The notes below the pieces were generated by a model, which did not search any database, was not told the origin of the DNA, and saw nothing but the letters and a program-made list of their open reading frames with translations. From Stenomitos frigidus_A (GTDB lineage Bacteria; Cyanobacteriota; Cyanobacteriia; Leptolyngbyales; Leptolyngbyaceae), in contig NZ_CAWNSW010000073.1 of assembly GCF_963877135.1 (NCBI RefSeq), positions 62,001 through 126,000 on the forward strand: a DNA stretch of 64,000 nt. The letters run 5' to 3'. The position numbers and the translations under genes were made by a program. Shown here one piece after another: positions 1 to 8,870 of the stretch (positions within the stretch are counted from its first letter, which is position 1; the number at the start of each line of letters is the position of its first letter).

Positions 1-341
1 ACCATCGGCAGCATCACGTTTTCGAGTGCTGATAGCTGCGGCAACAGGTGAAACTGCTGAAACACAAACCCCAGCTTGCGGTTACGCACATGGGCAAGCG
101 CTGTATCATCCAACTGCGCGACATCTTCGCCATCCAGATAGTAGTGTCCTCGCGTCGGTCGATCCAGACAGCCAATCACATTCATCATCGTGGACTTACC
201 AGACCCAGAGGCACCCATGATGGCGCAATACTCGCCCTGTTCGACGATGAGATTCACGCCTGCAAGCGCCTGCACTTCTGTTTCACCAGAACCGTAGATT
301 TTGTAAATGTCTTCGAGACGAACGATGGTGGAGATGGGCAT
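1..341 (-). CDS. ABC transporter ATP-binding subunit, MacB/LolD type (C-terminal part beyond the window)
   Basis: Cytoplasmic ATPase of an exporter of the MacB/LolD family, which energises the permease encoded just upstream. About 113 residues are visible, starting at the ATG at 341. The Walker A motif GASGSGKS lies at about residues 43-50 and the Q-loop FVFQQFHLLP at about 92-101. The signature motif and Walker B lie outside the window, so completeness cannot be judged. It is the last visible gene of a minus-strand series: regulator, membrane fusion protein, permease, ATPase. This order and orientation support a single tripartite efflux operon. The family call is firm; the substrate is unknown. 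Confidence 0.9.
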   Translation of the reverse strand, partial: MPISTIVRLEDIYKIYGSGETEVQALAGVNLIVEQGEYCAIMGASGSGKSTMMNVIGCLDRPTRGHYYLDGEDVAQLDDTALAHVRNRKLGFVFQQFHLLPQLSALENVMLPM

Positions 342-347
342 GGGGGG

Positions 348-457
348 AAGGAAAGGCTAAAGGATGAAGGATGAAAGTTTTGAGTTTTGAGTTAATTTCG
401 GCTACTGACTACTAACTACACTTTTAGCCTTTAGCTTTTAGCCTTTAGCCTTTCCTT
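348..457. repeat. 16-bp perfect inverted repeat around heptamer repeats, permease/ATPase intergenic
   Basis: Bases 348-363 (AAGGAAAGGCTAAAGG) are exactly complementary to 442-457, with a loop of 78 bases. The loop holds GTTTTGA and TTTAGCC heptamers. The right arm touches the permease stop codon. It could form an intergenic mRNA hairpin that moderates expression of the ATPase, or be a repeat relic. Confidence 0.6.
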
Positions 458-1674
458 TACGTGCTTCTCAGCGCCACGATCGGGTCAAGTTTAGCGGCTT
501 GTCGGGCAGGCACAACGCCAAAGAATAAGCCGATGCCGCCAGAGACACCGACTGCAAGGGCGATCGCTAACGGTGAAACGCTGGCTTTGAGGGGCGTGAT
601 GGCACCGACCGCGAGAATACCACCCACACCGATCGTCGTTCCAAGTAAGCCGCCAGCCGCAGAGAGAATGACGGCTTCAATCATGAACTGGATCAGAATG
701 TCTTGCTGGGAGGCACCGATCGCCTTGCGTAAGCCAATTTCCTGCGTGCGCTCGGTCACGGAAACCAGCATGATGTTCATAATGCCAATGCCGCCGACTA
801 AAAGGGAAATGCCTGCGATCGCTGCCAGCATTGCCGTCAGGCCACCCGTGATCGTATCGACAATCGACAGTACGTCTTTTTGAGTCTGCACTTGAAAGTC
901 GTCGTCGTTCACGATTTTGTGCCGTAACCGCAACAGATTGGTGATTTGAAACTCGGCAGCACGAATATTGCCTTCGCCCTTAGCGGAGATAGAGATTACA
1001 GTGACATCTAAACCATAGGGAGACGTACGTCCCGTTAGACGATAAGCATGAGTCGTAATCGGCACGTAGGCGGTATTGTCCTGGTTGCTACCCAGGAATG
1101 ACCCTTTTGCTTGTAAAACACCAATCACCTGAAAGCTATTGCCTTTAATGCGAACTTGCTGACCAATGGGATCGCTATTGCCAAAGAAACGATTGGCTAA
1201 ATCTGCACCCAACGCAACAACCTGATTGTCACGCTTAAGATCCTGGTCACTGAGAAAGCGCCCTTTCGCCATATCAAAACTACGCACAGAAAGAAATTGG
1301 GGTGTAGTGCCAGTCACTGCTGCGCTGGTGTTGAGATTTTTGTAAACGATCGTCATTTGGCTCTGACGTTGCGGTGCGACTTCTTTGATAGACGGCACCT
1401 GTAACGCGATCGCCTCTGCGTCCTCAAGAACGAGCGTCCTGGGTATGTCAGCGGTGCGTCCACGGCTCTCAGGGTTCCCTGGTGACACAAAGAGCACGTT
1501 TGGACCCAGTGACTCAAACTGCTCGGAGGCTAACTTTTGGGCACCCTGTCCGATACCCACCATCGCGATCACCGACGCATTCCCAATCACAATGCCCAGC
1601 ATTGTCAGCACACTGCGCAACTTGTTTGCGGTCAAGGTTTTGACCGCCATTTTGCCACTTTCGAGTAAATCCAT
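457..1674 (-). CDS. MacB-like ABC transporter permease
   Basis: Inner-membrane permease of the MacB/FtsX superfamily, 405 residues. There is one N-terminal membrane segment at about residues 20-43 (motif LRSVLTMLGIVIGN). A large periplasmic MacB core domain spans about 45-275, and three C-terminal membrane segments follow between about 280 and 395. The characteristic FtsX-loop motif ERTQEIGLRKAIGAS is present. Length and topology match family permeases that are separate from their ATPase. It starts at ATG 1674, 66 bases after the membrane fusion protein gene and before the ATPase gene, as expected for a MacAB-type operon. The likely role is export of a toxic compound, peptide or lipid; the substrate cannot be read from sequence. 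Confidence 0.92.
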   Translation of the reverse strand: MDLLESGKMAVKTLTANKLRSVLTMLGIVIGNASVIAMVGIGQGAQKLASEQFESLGPNVLFVSPGNPESRGRTADIPRTLVLEDAEAIALQVPSIKEVAPQRQSQMTIVYKNLNTSAAVTGTTPQFLSVRSFDMAKGRFLSDQDLKRDNQVVALGADLANRFFGNSDPIGQQVRIKGNSFQVIGVLQAKGSFLGSNQDNTAYVPITTHAYRLTGRTSPYGLDVTVISISAKGEGNIRAAEFQITNLLRLRHKIVNDDDFQVQTQKDVLSIVDTITGGLTAMLAAIAGISLLVGGIGIMNIMLVSVTERTQEIGLRKAIGASQQDILIQFMIEAVILSAAGGLLGTTIGVGGILAVGAITPLKASVSPLAIALAVGVSGGIGLFFGVVPARQAAKLDPIVALRST

Positions 1675-1703
1675 GGGGAGAAAAGAAAAGATAAAGGATG
1701 AAG

Positions 1704-1732
1704 GCTAAAGGCTAAGTTTTTTAGCCTTTAGC
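1704..1732. repeat. 12-bp stem hairpin between membrane fusion protein and permease genes
   Basis: GCTAAAGGCTAA at 1704-1715 pairs perfectly with 1721-1732 across a 5-base loop. It is built from the same AAAGGCTA heptamer family as the repeat at 348-457. In the minus-strand transcript it lies within the operon. It may attenuate or stabilise the mRNA; it lacks a clean downstream U-run, so I do not call it a terminator. Confidence 0.55.
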
Positions 1733-1740
1733 GTTTAGAC

Positions 1741-3093
1741 TTATTTCTGGTTCACACCTTTGGTGATGTTTTCGAGCTTCTGACCTTCGGGCAGTTCGAC
1801 GAAGACCTGATTGCCTGCCTGAATGCCGCTTAAGATTTGGGTTTCGTTGCCGATCGTGGAGCCGACGGTAACTAATTGAAATTTCGGCTTGTTTTGGGCA
1901 TCGGGCACGAGGACGCCCGTTTGTCCTTTATCGGTGACGATCGCCACGGTGGGCACAATCAGTGCTTGCTTCAGTTGCTTGCCTAAAAAGGTGAGATCAA
2001 TGTCCTTCATGCCCGATCGCAGCAGGTCTTTGCCCGTTCCTAGCTCCACCCAAACCGCAAAGGTCACGACACCTTTTTGCGTAGCATCCTCTTCTTCAGC
2101 TTTCGGGGAAATCCGTTTCACAATGCCCTTAAACGTTCGATCAGGGTAAGCACCAGCCCGAATTTCCACTGGTTGCCCTAACCGAATCTGAGAAATATCC
2201 ACTTCCGGCACTTTGGCTTTCACCTCCAGGTCGCTGGCAAGGTTAGCCACATAAGTTGCGGAAGAGGTACTAGAGGCAAAGCTGGTTGGTGCCACAAAGG
2301 CTCCTACTTCTGCGCCCGTCTGCGTGATCACCCCATTAAACGGAGCACGGATGACGGCATCCTCTAGTTGAACGTCAATCTTATCGAGGGTAGCTTGTGC
2401 GGCGGCCACTTGCGCAGCGGCTTGTTGCACCTCCTGAATACGGGAGCCGTTCTTTTGTTGGTTTAGCTGCTGCGCGAGGCTGTTATAACCAGCTTTTGCT
2501 TGCTCCAAATTAGCTCTAGCGCTTTGTTCTTCATTGAGCACTTCATCAAGCTTGTCCCGGCTGATGGCACCTTCTGCAGAAAGTGCACGGTTTCGCTGTG
2601 ATCGCTGCAACGCCAGGTTCAAGCGGGTTTGAGCAGAGGTAATTTGTGCCTGTGCCTGATTGGCGCTTGCCTGTGCCTGCGCGATTGCCTCAGGACGACT
2701 GCCCGCACGCAATAACGACAGGTTTGCTTGCGCTTTCGCCATTTCTGCCTGTGCCTGCGCGCGATCGGCTTGCAGTTCTCTGGTTTCCATCCGCGCGACA
2801 ATTTGCCCTTGTTTGACGCGATCGCCCCGTTGCACCATGAGCGCTTCGAGCCGTCCTGCCGTTTTCGGGTTCAGGTTCAGTTCTTTCACGGCCTGCACTT
2901 CACCGTTGGCAATAATGCGTGTCGTCGTATCTTTGAGCTGCACAGGTACGGTCAATTCGCTGACAGGCTGTTTCGGTGTGGTGGTACGAAGGAGTGATAC
3001 GGTGACTGCCGTAATGCCGACCATACCAGCAACGACCAGCCCGATCATCCAGGGATTGGTCTTGGTTACTTTGTCAACAATAGGGAGTTGCAT
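1741..3093 (-). CDS. HlyD/MacA-like periplasmic adaptor (membrane fusion protein)
   Basis: Periplasmic adaptor of the MacA/HlyD efflux family, 450 residues, probably linking the MacB-like permease to an outer-membrane channel. There is an N-terminal membrane anchor at about residues 14-36. The first half of a biotinyl-lipoyl-like domain (RGDRVKQGQIVARM) sits at about 90-105. A long Ala/Gln-rich alpha-helical hairpin covers about 110-240, and beta-barrel and membrane-proximal domains follow (VIRAPFNGVITQTG near 247-260). It starts at ATG 3093. It lies between the regulator (113 bases upstream) and the permease on the same strand. No TolC-like gene is in the window, so the outer-membrane partner must be elsewhere. 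Confidence 0.93.
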   Translation of the reverse strand: MQLPIVDKVTKTNPWMIGLVVAGMVGITAVTVSLLRTTTPKQPVSELTVPVQLKDTTTRIIANGEVQAVKELNLNPKTAGRLEALMVQRGDRVKQGQIVARMETRELQADRAQAQAEMAKAQANLSLLRAGSRPEAIAQAQASANQAQAQITSAQTRLNLALQRSQRNRALSAEGAISRDKLDEVLNEEQSARANLEQAKAGYNSLAQQLNQQKNGSRIQEVQQAAAQVAAAQATLDKIDVQLEDAVIRAPFNGVITQTGAEVGAFVAPTSFASSTSSATYVANLASDLEVKAKVPEVDISQIRLGQPVEIRAGAYPDRTFKGIVKRISPKAEEEDATQKGVVTFAVWVELGTGKDLLRSGMKDIDLTFLGKQLKQALIVPTVAIVTDKGQTGVLVPDAQNKPKFQLVTVGSTIGNETQILSGIQAGNQVFVELPEGQKLENITKGVNQK

Positions 3094-3206
3094 GGGAGGA
3101 AAGAGTGTTGAGAGAGTGGTGCGGGAGTGATGAAGACGTAACCGATCGATCTAGAGCGATGAGACACCCAGCACAGGAAGCGATGAACGATGAGCGCTCT
3201 GAATGA

Positions 3207-3719
3207 TTAATTGAGCCGCACTCGTTCGTTGACTGTTGTTACTTTTAACCCGTTAGACTGGCGCTGCTCCCAGCGTTCCATCATCAGCGGCAACTCTTGT
3301 TCGAAGAACGCATGGATATCATGCATTTCTTCTAACCGTTGACGCAACTCTGGTGTCTGACTGTCAATCAGCTTCAAGCCCTGTTCAGCCAGTTCACGAA
3401 ACGTTTTGATCTGCGTAATGCGTTGCGTTGTCAGCTCAGCCCAAGCGTTCGGTTTAAGCCGAAAGTAATCTCGCCGCTGGCCAGGAAGGCTGGTACGTTC
3501 AATCAAACCTAGCTGCATCAATAGACGTGTCATGGTGCTGATCGATCCTTTACTTGCTTGCAGCACGTCTGCCAGTTCACTGGGCGATTGATGCGGCGGG
3601 TTAGAAATCAGCAACCAGCCCAAAATGCGCCCTGCCATGCGCGGCAACCCAACGAGCTCGAATGAGAGTCCGACTGTTTCGATAAATTGCTGGTGTTCGA
3701 GCGGCGGGATCGACTTCAT
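3207..3719 (-). CDS. MarR/GbsR-family winged-helix transcriptional regulator
   Basis: DNA-binding regulator of 170 residues. A winged helix-turn-helix spans about residues 30-105 (SPSELADVLQASKGSIS as HTH core; LIERTSLPGQRRDYFRL as wing). A C-terminal helical region (about 110-150) should make the dimer interface. The pattern is closest to GbsR-like members of the MarR group. It is the first gene of the minus-strand exporter cluster, so it probably represses or activates the exporter and itself. A palindrome with nearby repeated half-sites lies about 60 bases upstream of the ATG and is a plausible operator. The effector molecule is unknown. Confidence 0.85.
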   Translation of the reverse strand: MKSIPPLEHQQFIETVGLSFELVGLPRMAGRILGWLLISNPPHQSPSELADVLQASKGSISTMTRLLMQLGLIERTSLPGQRRDYFRLKPNAWAELTTQRITQIKTFRELAEQGLKLIDSQTPELRQRLEEMHDIHAFFEQELPLMMERWEQRQSNGLKVTTVNERVRLN

Positions 3720-3779
3720 CAGAATTGAGTTCAGTTCCTAACAGGAAGGTTGCGCTTATAGCTACAAGCTAGCACAATC

Positions 3780-3816
3780 AGTTCAACATTTACTGAACTT
3801 AGAAGACTTACTGAAT
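3780..3816 (-). promoter_or_regulatory. Candidate operator upstream of the exporter operon
   Basis: AGTTCA at 3780-3785 and TGAACT at 3794-3799 form a perfect inverted repeat with an 8-base spacer. TTACTGAA occurs at 3790-3797 and again at 3808-3815. The site is about 60-100 bases upstream of the regulator ATG, where an autoregulatory operator would be expected. Binding is inferred, not shown. Confidence 0.45.
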
Positions 3817-3934
3817 CAAAGTAGTAACTGCTAACGAAACCGATGCCCATCGCCTTCATTCATCATGCTGGGCACACATGGTTTTGCCATCCTACGTTGG
3901 TACTTGATCTTTTATTTTTCAGCCGTTGGTTGAG

Positions 3935-3967
3935 CGCTTGTTAAAAAATAACTGCACCCGTTGGGAT
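3935..3967. repeat. Fragment of the MITE-like family (right-end sequence)
   Basis: Contains CTTGTTAAAAAATAACTGCA followed by a CCGTTGGGAT-like stretch. This matches the end of the elements at 33766-33898, 56057-56205 and 62843-62990. The other end is missing, so this is a decayed or partial copy. Confidence 0.6.
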
Positions 3968-4097
3968 CAATGGAAAGGCGGGAGTGGGCTCATGACTAAC
4001 GGCTAAAACTCGGAGCTCTTAGGTCTGTTGACCGCTATTAGCTTTTCGTCGAACACTAACAACCAGCAACCAACAACTATAGCTATAGCCATACTGG

Positions 4098-4170
4098 TTA
4101 GGACGGGGTGCAGGGGTGGAACCCCTGGTTGGGGGCACGCCCCCACTCCCCTTTGATCCCAATGTCCTAA
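4098..4170. repeat. Short palindromic element bounded by TTAGGAC/GTCCTAA
   Basis: TTAGGAC at 4098-4104 is matched by its complement GTCCTAA at 4164-4170. Two strong hairpins lie inside: AGGGGT-GGA-ACCCCT, and GGGGGC followed by its complement GCCCCC across two bases. No coding sequence is present. It looks like a small cyanobacterial repeat or MITE. AGCTATAGC-type repeats flank it on the left. Confidence 0.5.
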
Positions 4171-4571
4171 GCTTTGTGACAACAGCTATAACTGCTAAGG
4201 AAAGCGTTTGAAATTTTAAAAGCATTATGTTCGTGTAGCTACACATTCTAGGCATAAGGGGCCTAGTGCCCTTTTGATTGGCCTTCTAGCATTGTCTAGT
4301 CGCTTTTAGGCGATTGTGGTTGGGTATGATAGGTCTATTCATCTTGCTACGGCTCGATCGCCCATGTTAAGACTGAGTTCTTACTGCTTTCTTAACGTCA
4401 AACGCCTCCGTACTGGAAGCATTTGACACAAACCTGCTGCAGACACCCATGTCCATTCATATTCTTTTTTTGTAAACCTTGCGCAAACCTTGCGGATTAG
4501 TCCATGGCTTCGATGCATTCAGTACAATATGCTGACTGATGCAATCGTGCGCTCAGACTAAGTTAACGCCT
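4171..4571. other. Intergenic region, no gene recognised
   Basis: I see no convincing gene here. A TATGAT at 4325-4330 could be a -10 box, but no good -35 is at the right distance. The downstream gene at 4572 could have its promoter in this stretch. Confidence 0.4.
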
Positions 4572-5780
4572 ATGAGTCCTTCGCCTGACCGCTCCTCTCC
4601 ATCCTCTAAGCCTCCCTTGCCCGACGAAATTCCTCCTATGACAGAACAGCCCTCTGCTGCTTCTGATGCGACTCCAACGGATGCATCCCCTGCTAAAGAA
4701 GCCGCACTTGATCAATCCTCTGATGTCTCAGCTAACAGCGCTGCTTCAACCGAAACAGCGCCATTGGTGCCCAAGCGACCGCTGATGCGTCCCGTCAGTC
4801 GTCCTCAACCACCTGCCCCACCGCCTGTTACGCCAGCACCTGTAGAAGTGGTTTCTAAACCGCCGAAGCCTGAAGTCGCGCCGACACCAGTAGAAAGTAC
4901 TCCTGCTGTCGTGGCGGCTGACGCTGATTCTGGACAAGCGTTGATTCGGCAGCAGCCCATTCCGCCACCGAGTGAACCCAAACAGTACCGCGCGATCGGC
5001 CTGGTTCGCGGTCGGTATACACCGTCTGAAGAGCAGTTTACTCGCGGTGCCATGATTACCAGCGAGGGTACGGAAGTTGAGGCCGTGCTGCTGGGGCGCG
5101 TGATGAGCCTGGTACGGAACCATCTGGATCTTGAACAAGAGCATTTGTGGGTTGTGTATCCCCGTACCCGTGAGATGCGGCAGGATTTGCATGTGCAAAT
5201 TGTGGGCGTTTGGGAACCGGAAAAGCTGAACAAAAATGCTGAGGGCGAGATTGAGGATGAGCCTGAGTCCGAGGCTGAGACCGACGACGCCTCTGAGACA
5301 GCCACGCCTGTAGACACGTCGCCCAGCAGTGCCGCGTCCAACAGCCCCGCTGAGGATTCAGGGTTTGACGAAAACTACTTCTCAATTCGAGGCGAAGTGG
5401 TGTTTTACTCTGCGGAAGAGGGACAGATTGTCGTCAAAATTCAGCAAGCTCCCCGTAAAACGGCTGACCGCGAGAAGGCATTCAAACTCCGACTGGACGG
5501 TACTCTGAATAGCCCTAAGGCCTTGGGATACTTTTGGGATCTACAGGTCGAGCGACGGCAGGCTGCCCTGGTCGTCACGAGTGGTACCGCGATCGGTCTT
5601 GTGCCGCCGAAAAAGAAAACGGCGGGTGCGAGTGCTGGCTTGAAGCGGGGTGGCGATCGACGTCCGCCACAGCGTAAAGCACGTCCTGTTGGTGCTAGAA
5701 GTGCTGCGCCAACAGGAGCACCGCGTCGCGAGCCCTTGCCCAAACCTGTCAAACGGACTGAGCCAGCAAGCGACAGTTAG
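4572..5780 (+). CDS. Conserved cyanobacterial hypothetical protein, proline-rich N-terminus
   Basis: About 402 residues, function unknown. The first ~140 residues are low-complexity, rich in Pro, Ser, Ala and Thr. A folded core begins near residue 140 (KQYRAIGLVRGRYTPSEEQF) and includes LLGRVMSLVRNHLDLEQEHL. An acidic Glu/Asp/Ser/Ala insert (about 220-270) splits the core, and the tail is basic (KKKTAGASAGLKRGGDRR). The pattern resembles a cytoplasmic nucleic-acid- or ribosome-associated protein, but that is inference. I prefer the ATG at 4572 to a start 33 bases upstream because the extra residues are atypical. A strong hairpin follows the stop codon. Confidence 0.8.
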   Translation: MSPSPDRSSPSSKPPLPDEIPPMTEQPSAASDATPTDASPAKEAALDQSSDVSANSAASTETAPLVPKRPLMRPVSRPQPPAPPPVTPAPVEVVSKPPKPEVAPTPVESTPAVVAADADSGQALIRQQPIPPPSEPKQYRAIGLVRGRYTPSEEQFTRGAMITSEGTEVEAVLLGRVMSLVRNHLDLEQEHLWVVYPRTREMRQDLHVQIVGVWEPEKLNKNAEGEIEDEPESEAETDDASETATPVDTSPSSAASNSPAEDSGFDENYFSIRGEVVFYSAEEGQIVVKIQQAPRKTADREKAFKLRLDGTLNSPKALGYFWDLQVERRQAALVVTSGTAIGLVPPKKKTAGASAGLKRGGDRRPPQRKARPVGARSAAPTGAPRREPLPKPVKRTEPASDS

Positions 5781-5783
5781 GAA

Positions 5784-5819
5784 GATTGGGCTTTAGACAA
5801 GATCCTCTAAAGCCCAATC
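5784..5819. terminator. Bidirectional terminator-like hairpin between convergent genes
   Basis: GATTGGGCTTTAGA at 5784-5797 pairs perfectly (14 bp) with 5806-5819 across an 8-base loop. It lies exactly between the convergent stop codons at 5780 and 5821. There is no long T-run, but position and stability suggest it ends both transcripts. Confidence 0.7.
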
Positions 5820-5820
5820 A

Positions 5821-7002
5821 TTAGTCGATCGGAATCTGTGATCCCCAAGCATCCTGGGGACGAAACGTTTGATCCGCAGGAATCGGCGCCACAAATTCTG
5901 TCAAAGTAAACGTACCGGCTTCAATCCACTGTTTCAGCTCGATCGCCACCTGTCGTGAGAGAAAGAGGCTGGCAAGTGGAGCGACTCGAACACTTTTGCC
6001 GTCGATGGCAATGCGTCCTAGCTTCAGTTGAGAGTAGCTGACCAGGCCAAAGGTTGGACGCACCCGCCGAGGAATGGAAAAATCGACGACTGGTGCAACC
6101 AGGTCTTGATCCTGAACCGTACAGCGTGCGACGACTTCTTCATGCAAGACGGGTAGTGGCACACCGACCCCCAGCATGAGCGAGGGGCCATAGCTTTTGA
6201 AATAGCAACCCCGTACCCACCGGGCATCCATTTGTTTCGCATCGCCAATCAGCGCCAGCGTTGCAGCAGGCCCGATCGGCGTGCGGTTGGGCAAGCGACG
6301 TTGCAAGGGAAAGTGTTGGGTGCCCTCCCATGCCACATAGCCGATGCCACCGCCCAGAAAAATGCGAGTGCCAATTCCCACCAGCTGCAAGTCTGGATCA
6401 TTAAGGAGGGGAGAGATCGCACCGGGATTGGAGTAAACAGCATTACCCAAGCGGGGCTGAAGCGGACCCAAGTAGGTAAAGAGAGGGCGATCGCCGCCAT
6501 TCACCCCCACGATAAAGTTCTGGTAAAGATTGCGTGGGTTGAACAGGTAAAATTGATTGATGGTATCGCGCGTAATAGTAGTTTCAAACGAACTGCGTGG
6601 ATAGCAATCTGTGACTTGTCCGAGCGCCCGTAGATGAACCGGTTTGCCTGCAATTAAGTCCTCAATGACATAACCACCACCCTTCTCGCGCATCTCTTCG
6701 CCATCGGCAGCTTCCCCAACCTGCGTTGCGCCAAGATAAAGATCAACCGCACCAAACCCGGCATAGGCAGGCACGCCATCCAGCCAGCATTGACGAATTT
6801 TGATTGGTGGATCGGTATGCCCCAGATTGAGAATAGCTCCAGACGACTCCATTGGCTCAAAGGTGCCAGTGGTAATGACATCCACTGTTTTTGCCGCTTG
6901 CGTGACACCCATCTCAGCCACCCGTGCCTTCAGCTCTTCCACCGTCCACACAACGGCACGCTGCTGGCTAATTTTGTCATTAATCTCGGCAATGGTTCGC
7001 AT
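5821..7002 (-). CDS. DUF39 / homocysteine biosynthesis-type sulfur-insertion protein
   Basis: Protein of 393 residues matching the DUF39 (COG1900) family. Archaeal relatives help convert aspartate semialdehyde to homocysteine by inserting sulfur. Features seen: TVEELKARVAEMG near the N-terminus, TTGTFEPMESSGAILNLGH with the family glycine-rich run (about 45-63), and FLGGGIGYVAWEGTQH (about 215-230). The CBS or ferredoxin domains of some archaeal members are absent. It lies 49 bases downstream of the FAD hydroxylase gene on the same strand, so co-transcription is possible. The exact cyanobacterial reaction is not settled by sequence. Confidence 0.85.
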   Translation of the reverse strand: MRTIAEINDKISQQRAVVWTVEELKARVAEMGVTQAAKTVDVITTGTFEPMESSGAILNLGHTDPPIKIRQCWLDGVPAYAGFGAVDLYLGATQVGEAADGEEMREKGGGYVIEDLIAGKPVHLRALGQVTDCYPRSSFETTITRDTINQFYLFNPRNLYQNFIVGVNGGDRPLFTYLGPLQPRLGNAVYSNPGAISPLLNDPDLQLVGIGTRIFLGGGIGYVAWEGTQHFPLQRRLPNRTPIGPAATLALIGDAKQMDARWVRGCYFKSYGPSLMLGVGVPLPVLHEEVVARCTVQDQDLVAPVVDFSIPRRVRPTFGLVSYSQLKLGRIAIDGKSVRVAPLASLFLSRQVAIELKQWIEAGTFTLTEFVAPIPADQTFRPQDAWGSQIPID

Positions 7003-7051
7003 AGAGTTAGCGCTGTCTTTCTGCTACACCCTACACCCTACACCCCAAACT

Positions 7052-8356
7052 CTAATCCCTGGCTTCTTTCCCAGGGCGTTGAGCGATCGTCGGAACACGA
7101 CCACTCAGCCCAGTCATGAGTGTCAGGGCAATGCGTTTAGCTGGCCGCAGCGATCGCAAGGTCCACAGCCCCAAGCGGCGCAACACCACCAGCGGCAAGA
7201 CACGGTTTGAGAACATACGATTCAGTACATCTGTAAAGCCTAAAACCAGAAGATTTTCTCGTTTGCGCCAGCGTTCATAAGGCCGTAGCACCTGTAGCGC
7301 TCCAATATCTTGACCCTGTTGGTGAGCCGTCTGAAGGATTTGCGCCAGCGCTGCCGCATCGCGAATACCGAGGTTGACGCCCTGCCCACCCACCGGATGG
7401 CAACAATGTGCGGCATCGCCAATTAGCGCTAACCGAGGCAGCACATAGCGATCGCTCTGCATGAGCTGAACCGGAAAGACATAGCGCTCTCCCACCAGCG
7501 ACAAGGTACCCATTTGATCGCCATACCGCTGTTTGAGTTCCCTAAGGAAGTGCTCATCATCTAAAGCCATCAGTGCCTCTGCTTCTGCTTTGGGAGCCGT
7601 CCAGACAATACGACAAAGATTATTTGGCAACGGCAGAATGGCAAAAGGCCCATCAGTCTGAAAGCGCTCGTAGGCAATGTTGTGATGCGGTTCTTCAGGT
7701 TTGATGAAGGCAACTACGCAGGCTTGCCAGTACTGCCAGCCACGAGTGCGGATGCGTGCTTGCTGTCGAAGCGACGATCGCGAACCGTCCGCCGCCACCA
7801 GCAGCCGAGTCCGAAGTTGGTGTGTTGCACCCGCTTGCAGCACTTCTAGCGTCACACCGTCTGTTTCGGTGCTGGTATGCACCAACGCAGCGGGGCATAC
7901 GTAAGTGACATTGGCGCACTCGCTTACAGCCGTTCGCAAAGCCTCTAGCAGCACTCGATGCTCTGCCACGTAGCCCAACACATCGGTACCCAAATCTTGC
8001 GGCACAAACTGTACGGCTTCTGGGTCACCTGCATCCGATAGCCTAATTTGTGCGATCGGGTTAACCCCAGGGCGCATGTGTCTCCAGACACCCATCCCAT
8101 CAAAGATACGGCTGGACGACAGATTAATGTGATAAGCCTGCCCTCTAGCAACCGCATCCGACTGAGGTTTTGCCTCCAGCAACGCCACCTGCAAACCAGA
8201 GTGTTTCAGTGCGCAAGCTAGCGTCATACCCACCAGCCCACCACCAACAATCACGACATCATAGTCCACTCGTTTAAGCGTCGGTTCCAGGCTTGCTGCT
8301 GCCGATGCTTGCAGAGTGTTTGGGGGCACGATCGCGTCTAGCTGTTCCAGCGTCAT
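7052..8356 (-). CDS. FAD-dependent aromatic hydroxylase, UbiH/Coq6 family
   Basis: Flavoprotein monooxygenase of 434 residues. The N-terminal dinucleotide-binding motif VIVGGGLVGMTLACALKHSG is at about residues 35-54. The second FAD motif LALIGDAAHCCHPVGGQG is at about 312-329 (GD...HP.GGQG). It belongs to the UbiH/UbiF/Coq6 group. In cyanobacteria such enzymes are often annotated as quinone-ring hydroxylases, but cyanobacteria make plastoquinone rather than ubiquinone, so the substrate is uncertain. It precedes the DUF39 gene on the same strand. The C-terminus is basic. The start at ATG 8356 gives a short N-terminal extension before the Rossmann fold. Confidence 0.88.
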   Translation of the reverse strand: MTLEQLDAIVPPNTLQASAAASLEPTLKRVDYDVVIVGGGLVGMTLACALKHSGLQVALLEAKPQSDAVARGQAYHINLSSSRIFDGMGVWRHMRPGVNPIAQIRLSDAGDPEAVQFVPQDLGTDVLGYVAEHRVLLEALRTAVSECANVTYVCPAALVHTSTETDGVTLEVLQAGATHQLRTRLLVAADGSRSSLRQQARIRTRGWQYWQACVVAFIKPEEPHHNIAYERFQTDGPFAILPLPNNLCRIVWTAPKAEAEALMALDDEHFLRELKQRYGDQMGTLSLVGERYVFPVQLMQSDRYVLPRLALIGDAAHCCHPVGGQGVNLGIRDAAALAQILQTAHQQGQDIGALQVLRPYERWRKRENLLVLGFTDVLNRMFSNRVLPLVVLRRLGLWTLRSLRPAKRIALTLMTGLSGRVPTIAQRPGKEARD

Positions 8357-8468
8357 TTTGAGAAAGCTTCGTAAAGCGGGTGAAGGCTTCGTTACACTCC
8401 TTCATTGTGGCGTGAATCCCTACAGTGAGCAAGTTGGCGTCGGGTCATGTTTTAACCAGATTTTTGTT

Positions 8469-8512
8469 TTTTATCTGTAGGGATGTTATATGTCACGTCC
8501 CTACAGATAAAA
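8469..8512. repeat. REP-like palindrome overlapping the 3' end of the next gene
   Basis: TTTTATCTGTAGGGA at 8469-8483 pairs perfectly (15 bp) with 8498-8512. The core GTAGGGA...TCCCTAC is shared with 62754-62782 and resembles GTAGGGGC palindromes at 40311-40375, 56417 and 59755. The right arm lies partly in the 3' end of the coiled-coil gene (stop at 8493) and may act as its terminator. Confidence 0.65.
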
Positions 8513-8861
8513 GAACGCTCTCATCGCTGACCGCTGACCGCTCCAGTTTAGACACCCTACCTTCAAGAGCCGTCAGCCGATCTTTGGCTTCGATCGCCAG
8601 CACTGCCAGCCGATCGATGATCTGGGGATCTGTTGGATCAGTCGGACTGCGGGGAACTCTGCTGGGAGTGGCTGGGCGCGAAGTCGAAGGCGCTTGACGA
8701 CTGAGTTGGGCAACCTGAGAGCGAAGCTGGTTAACTTGCGATCGCAGCTCAAAAATGTCGGCTTGTAAATTCGATGCTGACTGGGCAGGGGTACGAGCCT
8801 GTAAGAACAAGATTGTCAGGAGAATTACAGTGATGAGCATTAACCCCGCACGGCGGATCAT
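8493..8861 (-). CDS. Small membrane-anchored coiled-coil protein
   Basis: 122 residues, function unknown. An N-terminal hydrophobic segment (RAGLMLITVILLTILFLQA, about residues 4-22) should be an inner-membrane anchor or signal anchor. A heptad-rich coiled coil follows (QADIFELRSQVNQLRSQVAQ, about 33-52), then a Pro/Ser/Thr linker and a second short coiled coil (DRLTALEGRVSKLE). The last residues are translated from GGTCAGC heptamers and a REP-like palindrome, so the C-terminus may have been rewritten by repeat insertion. A GAGGTG ribosome-binding site lies just upstream of the ATG. The gene is 9 bases downstream of a 54-residue membrane protein gene and is very likely co-transcribed with it. 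Confidence 0.75.
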   Translation of the reverse strand: MIRRAGLMLITVILLTILFLQARTPAQSASNLQADIFELRSQVNQLRSQVAQLSRQAPSTSRPATPSRVPRSPTDPTDPQIIDRLAVLAIEAKDRLTALEGRVSKLERSAVSDESVLLSVGT

Positions 8862-8870
8862 TCAGTCACC

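Noticed and set aside
6024..6908. Alternative frames on both strands within the DUF39 gene
   Set aside because: No domains; DUF39 motifs span the whole region in the main frame.
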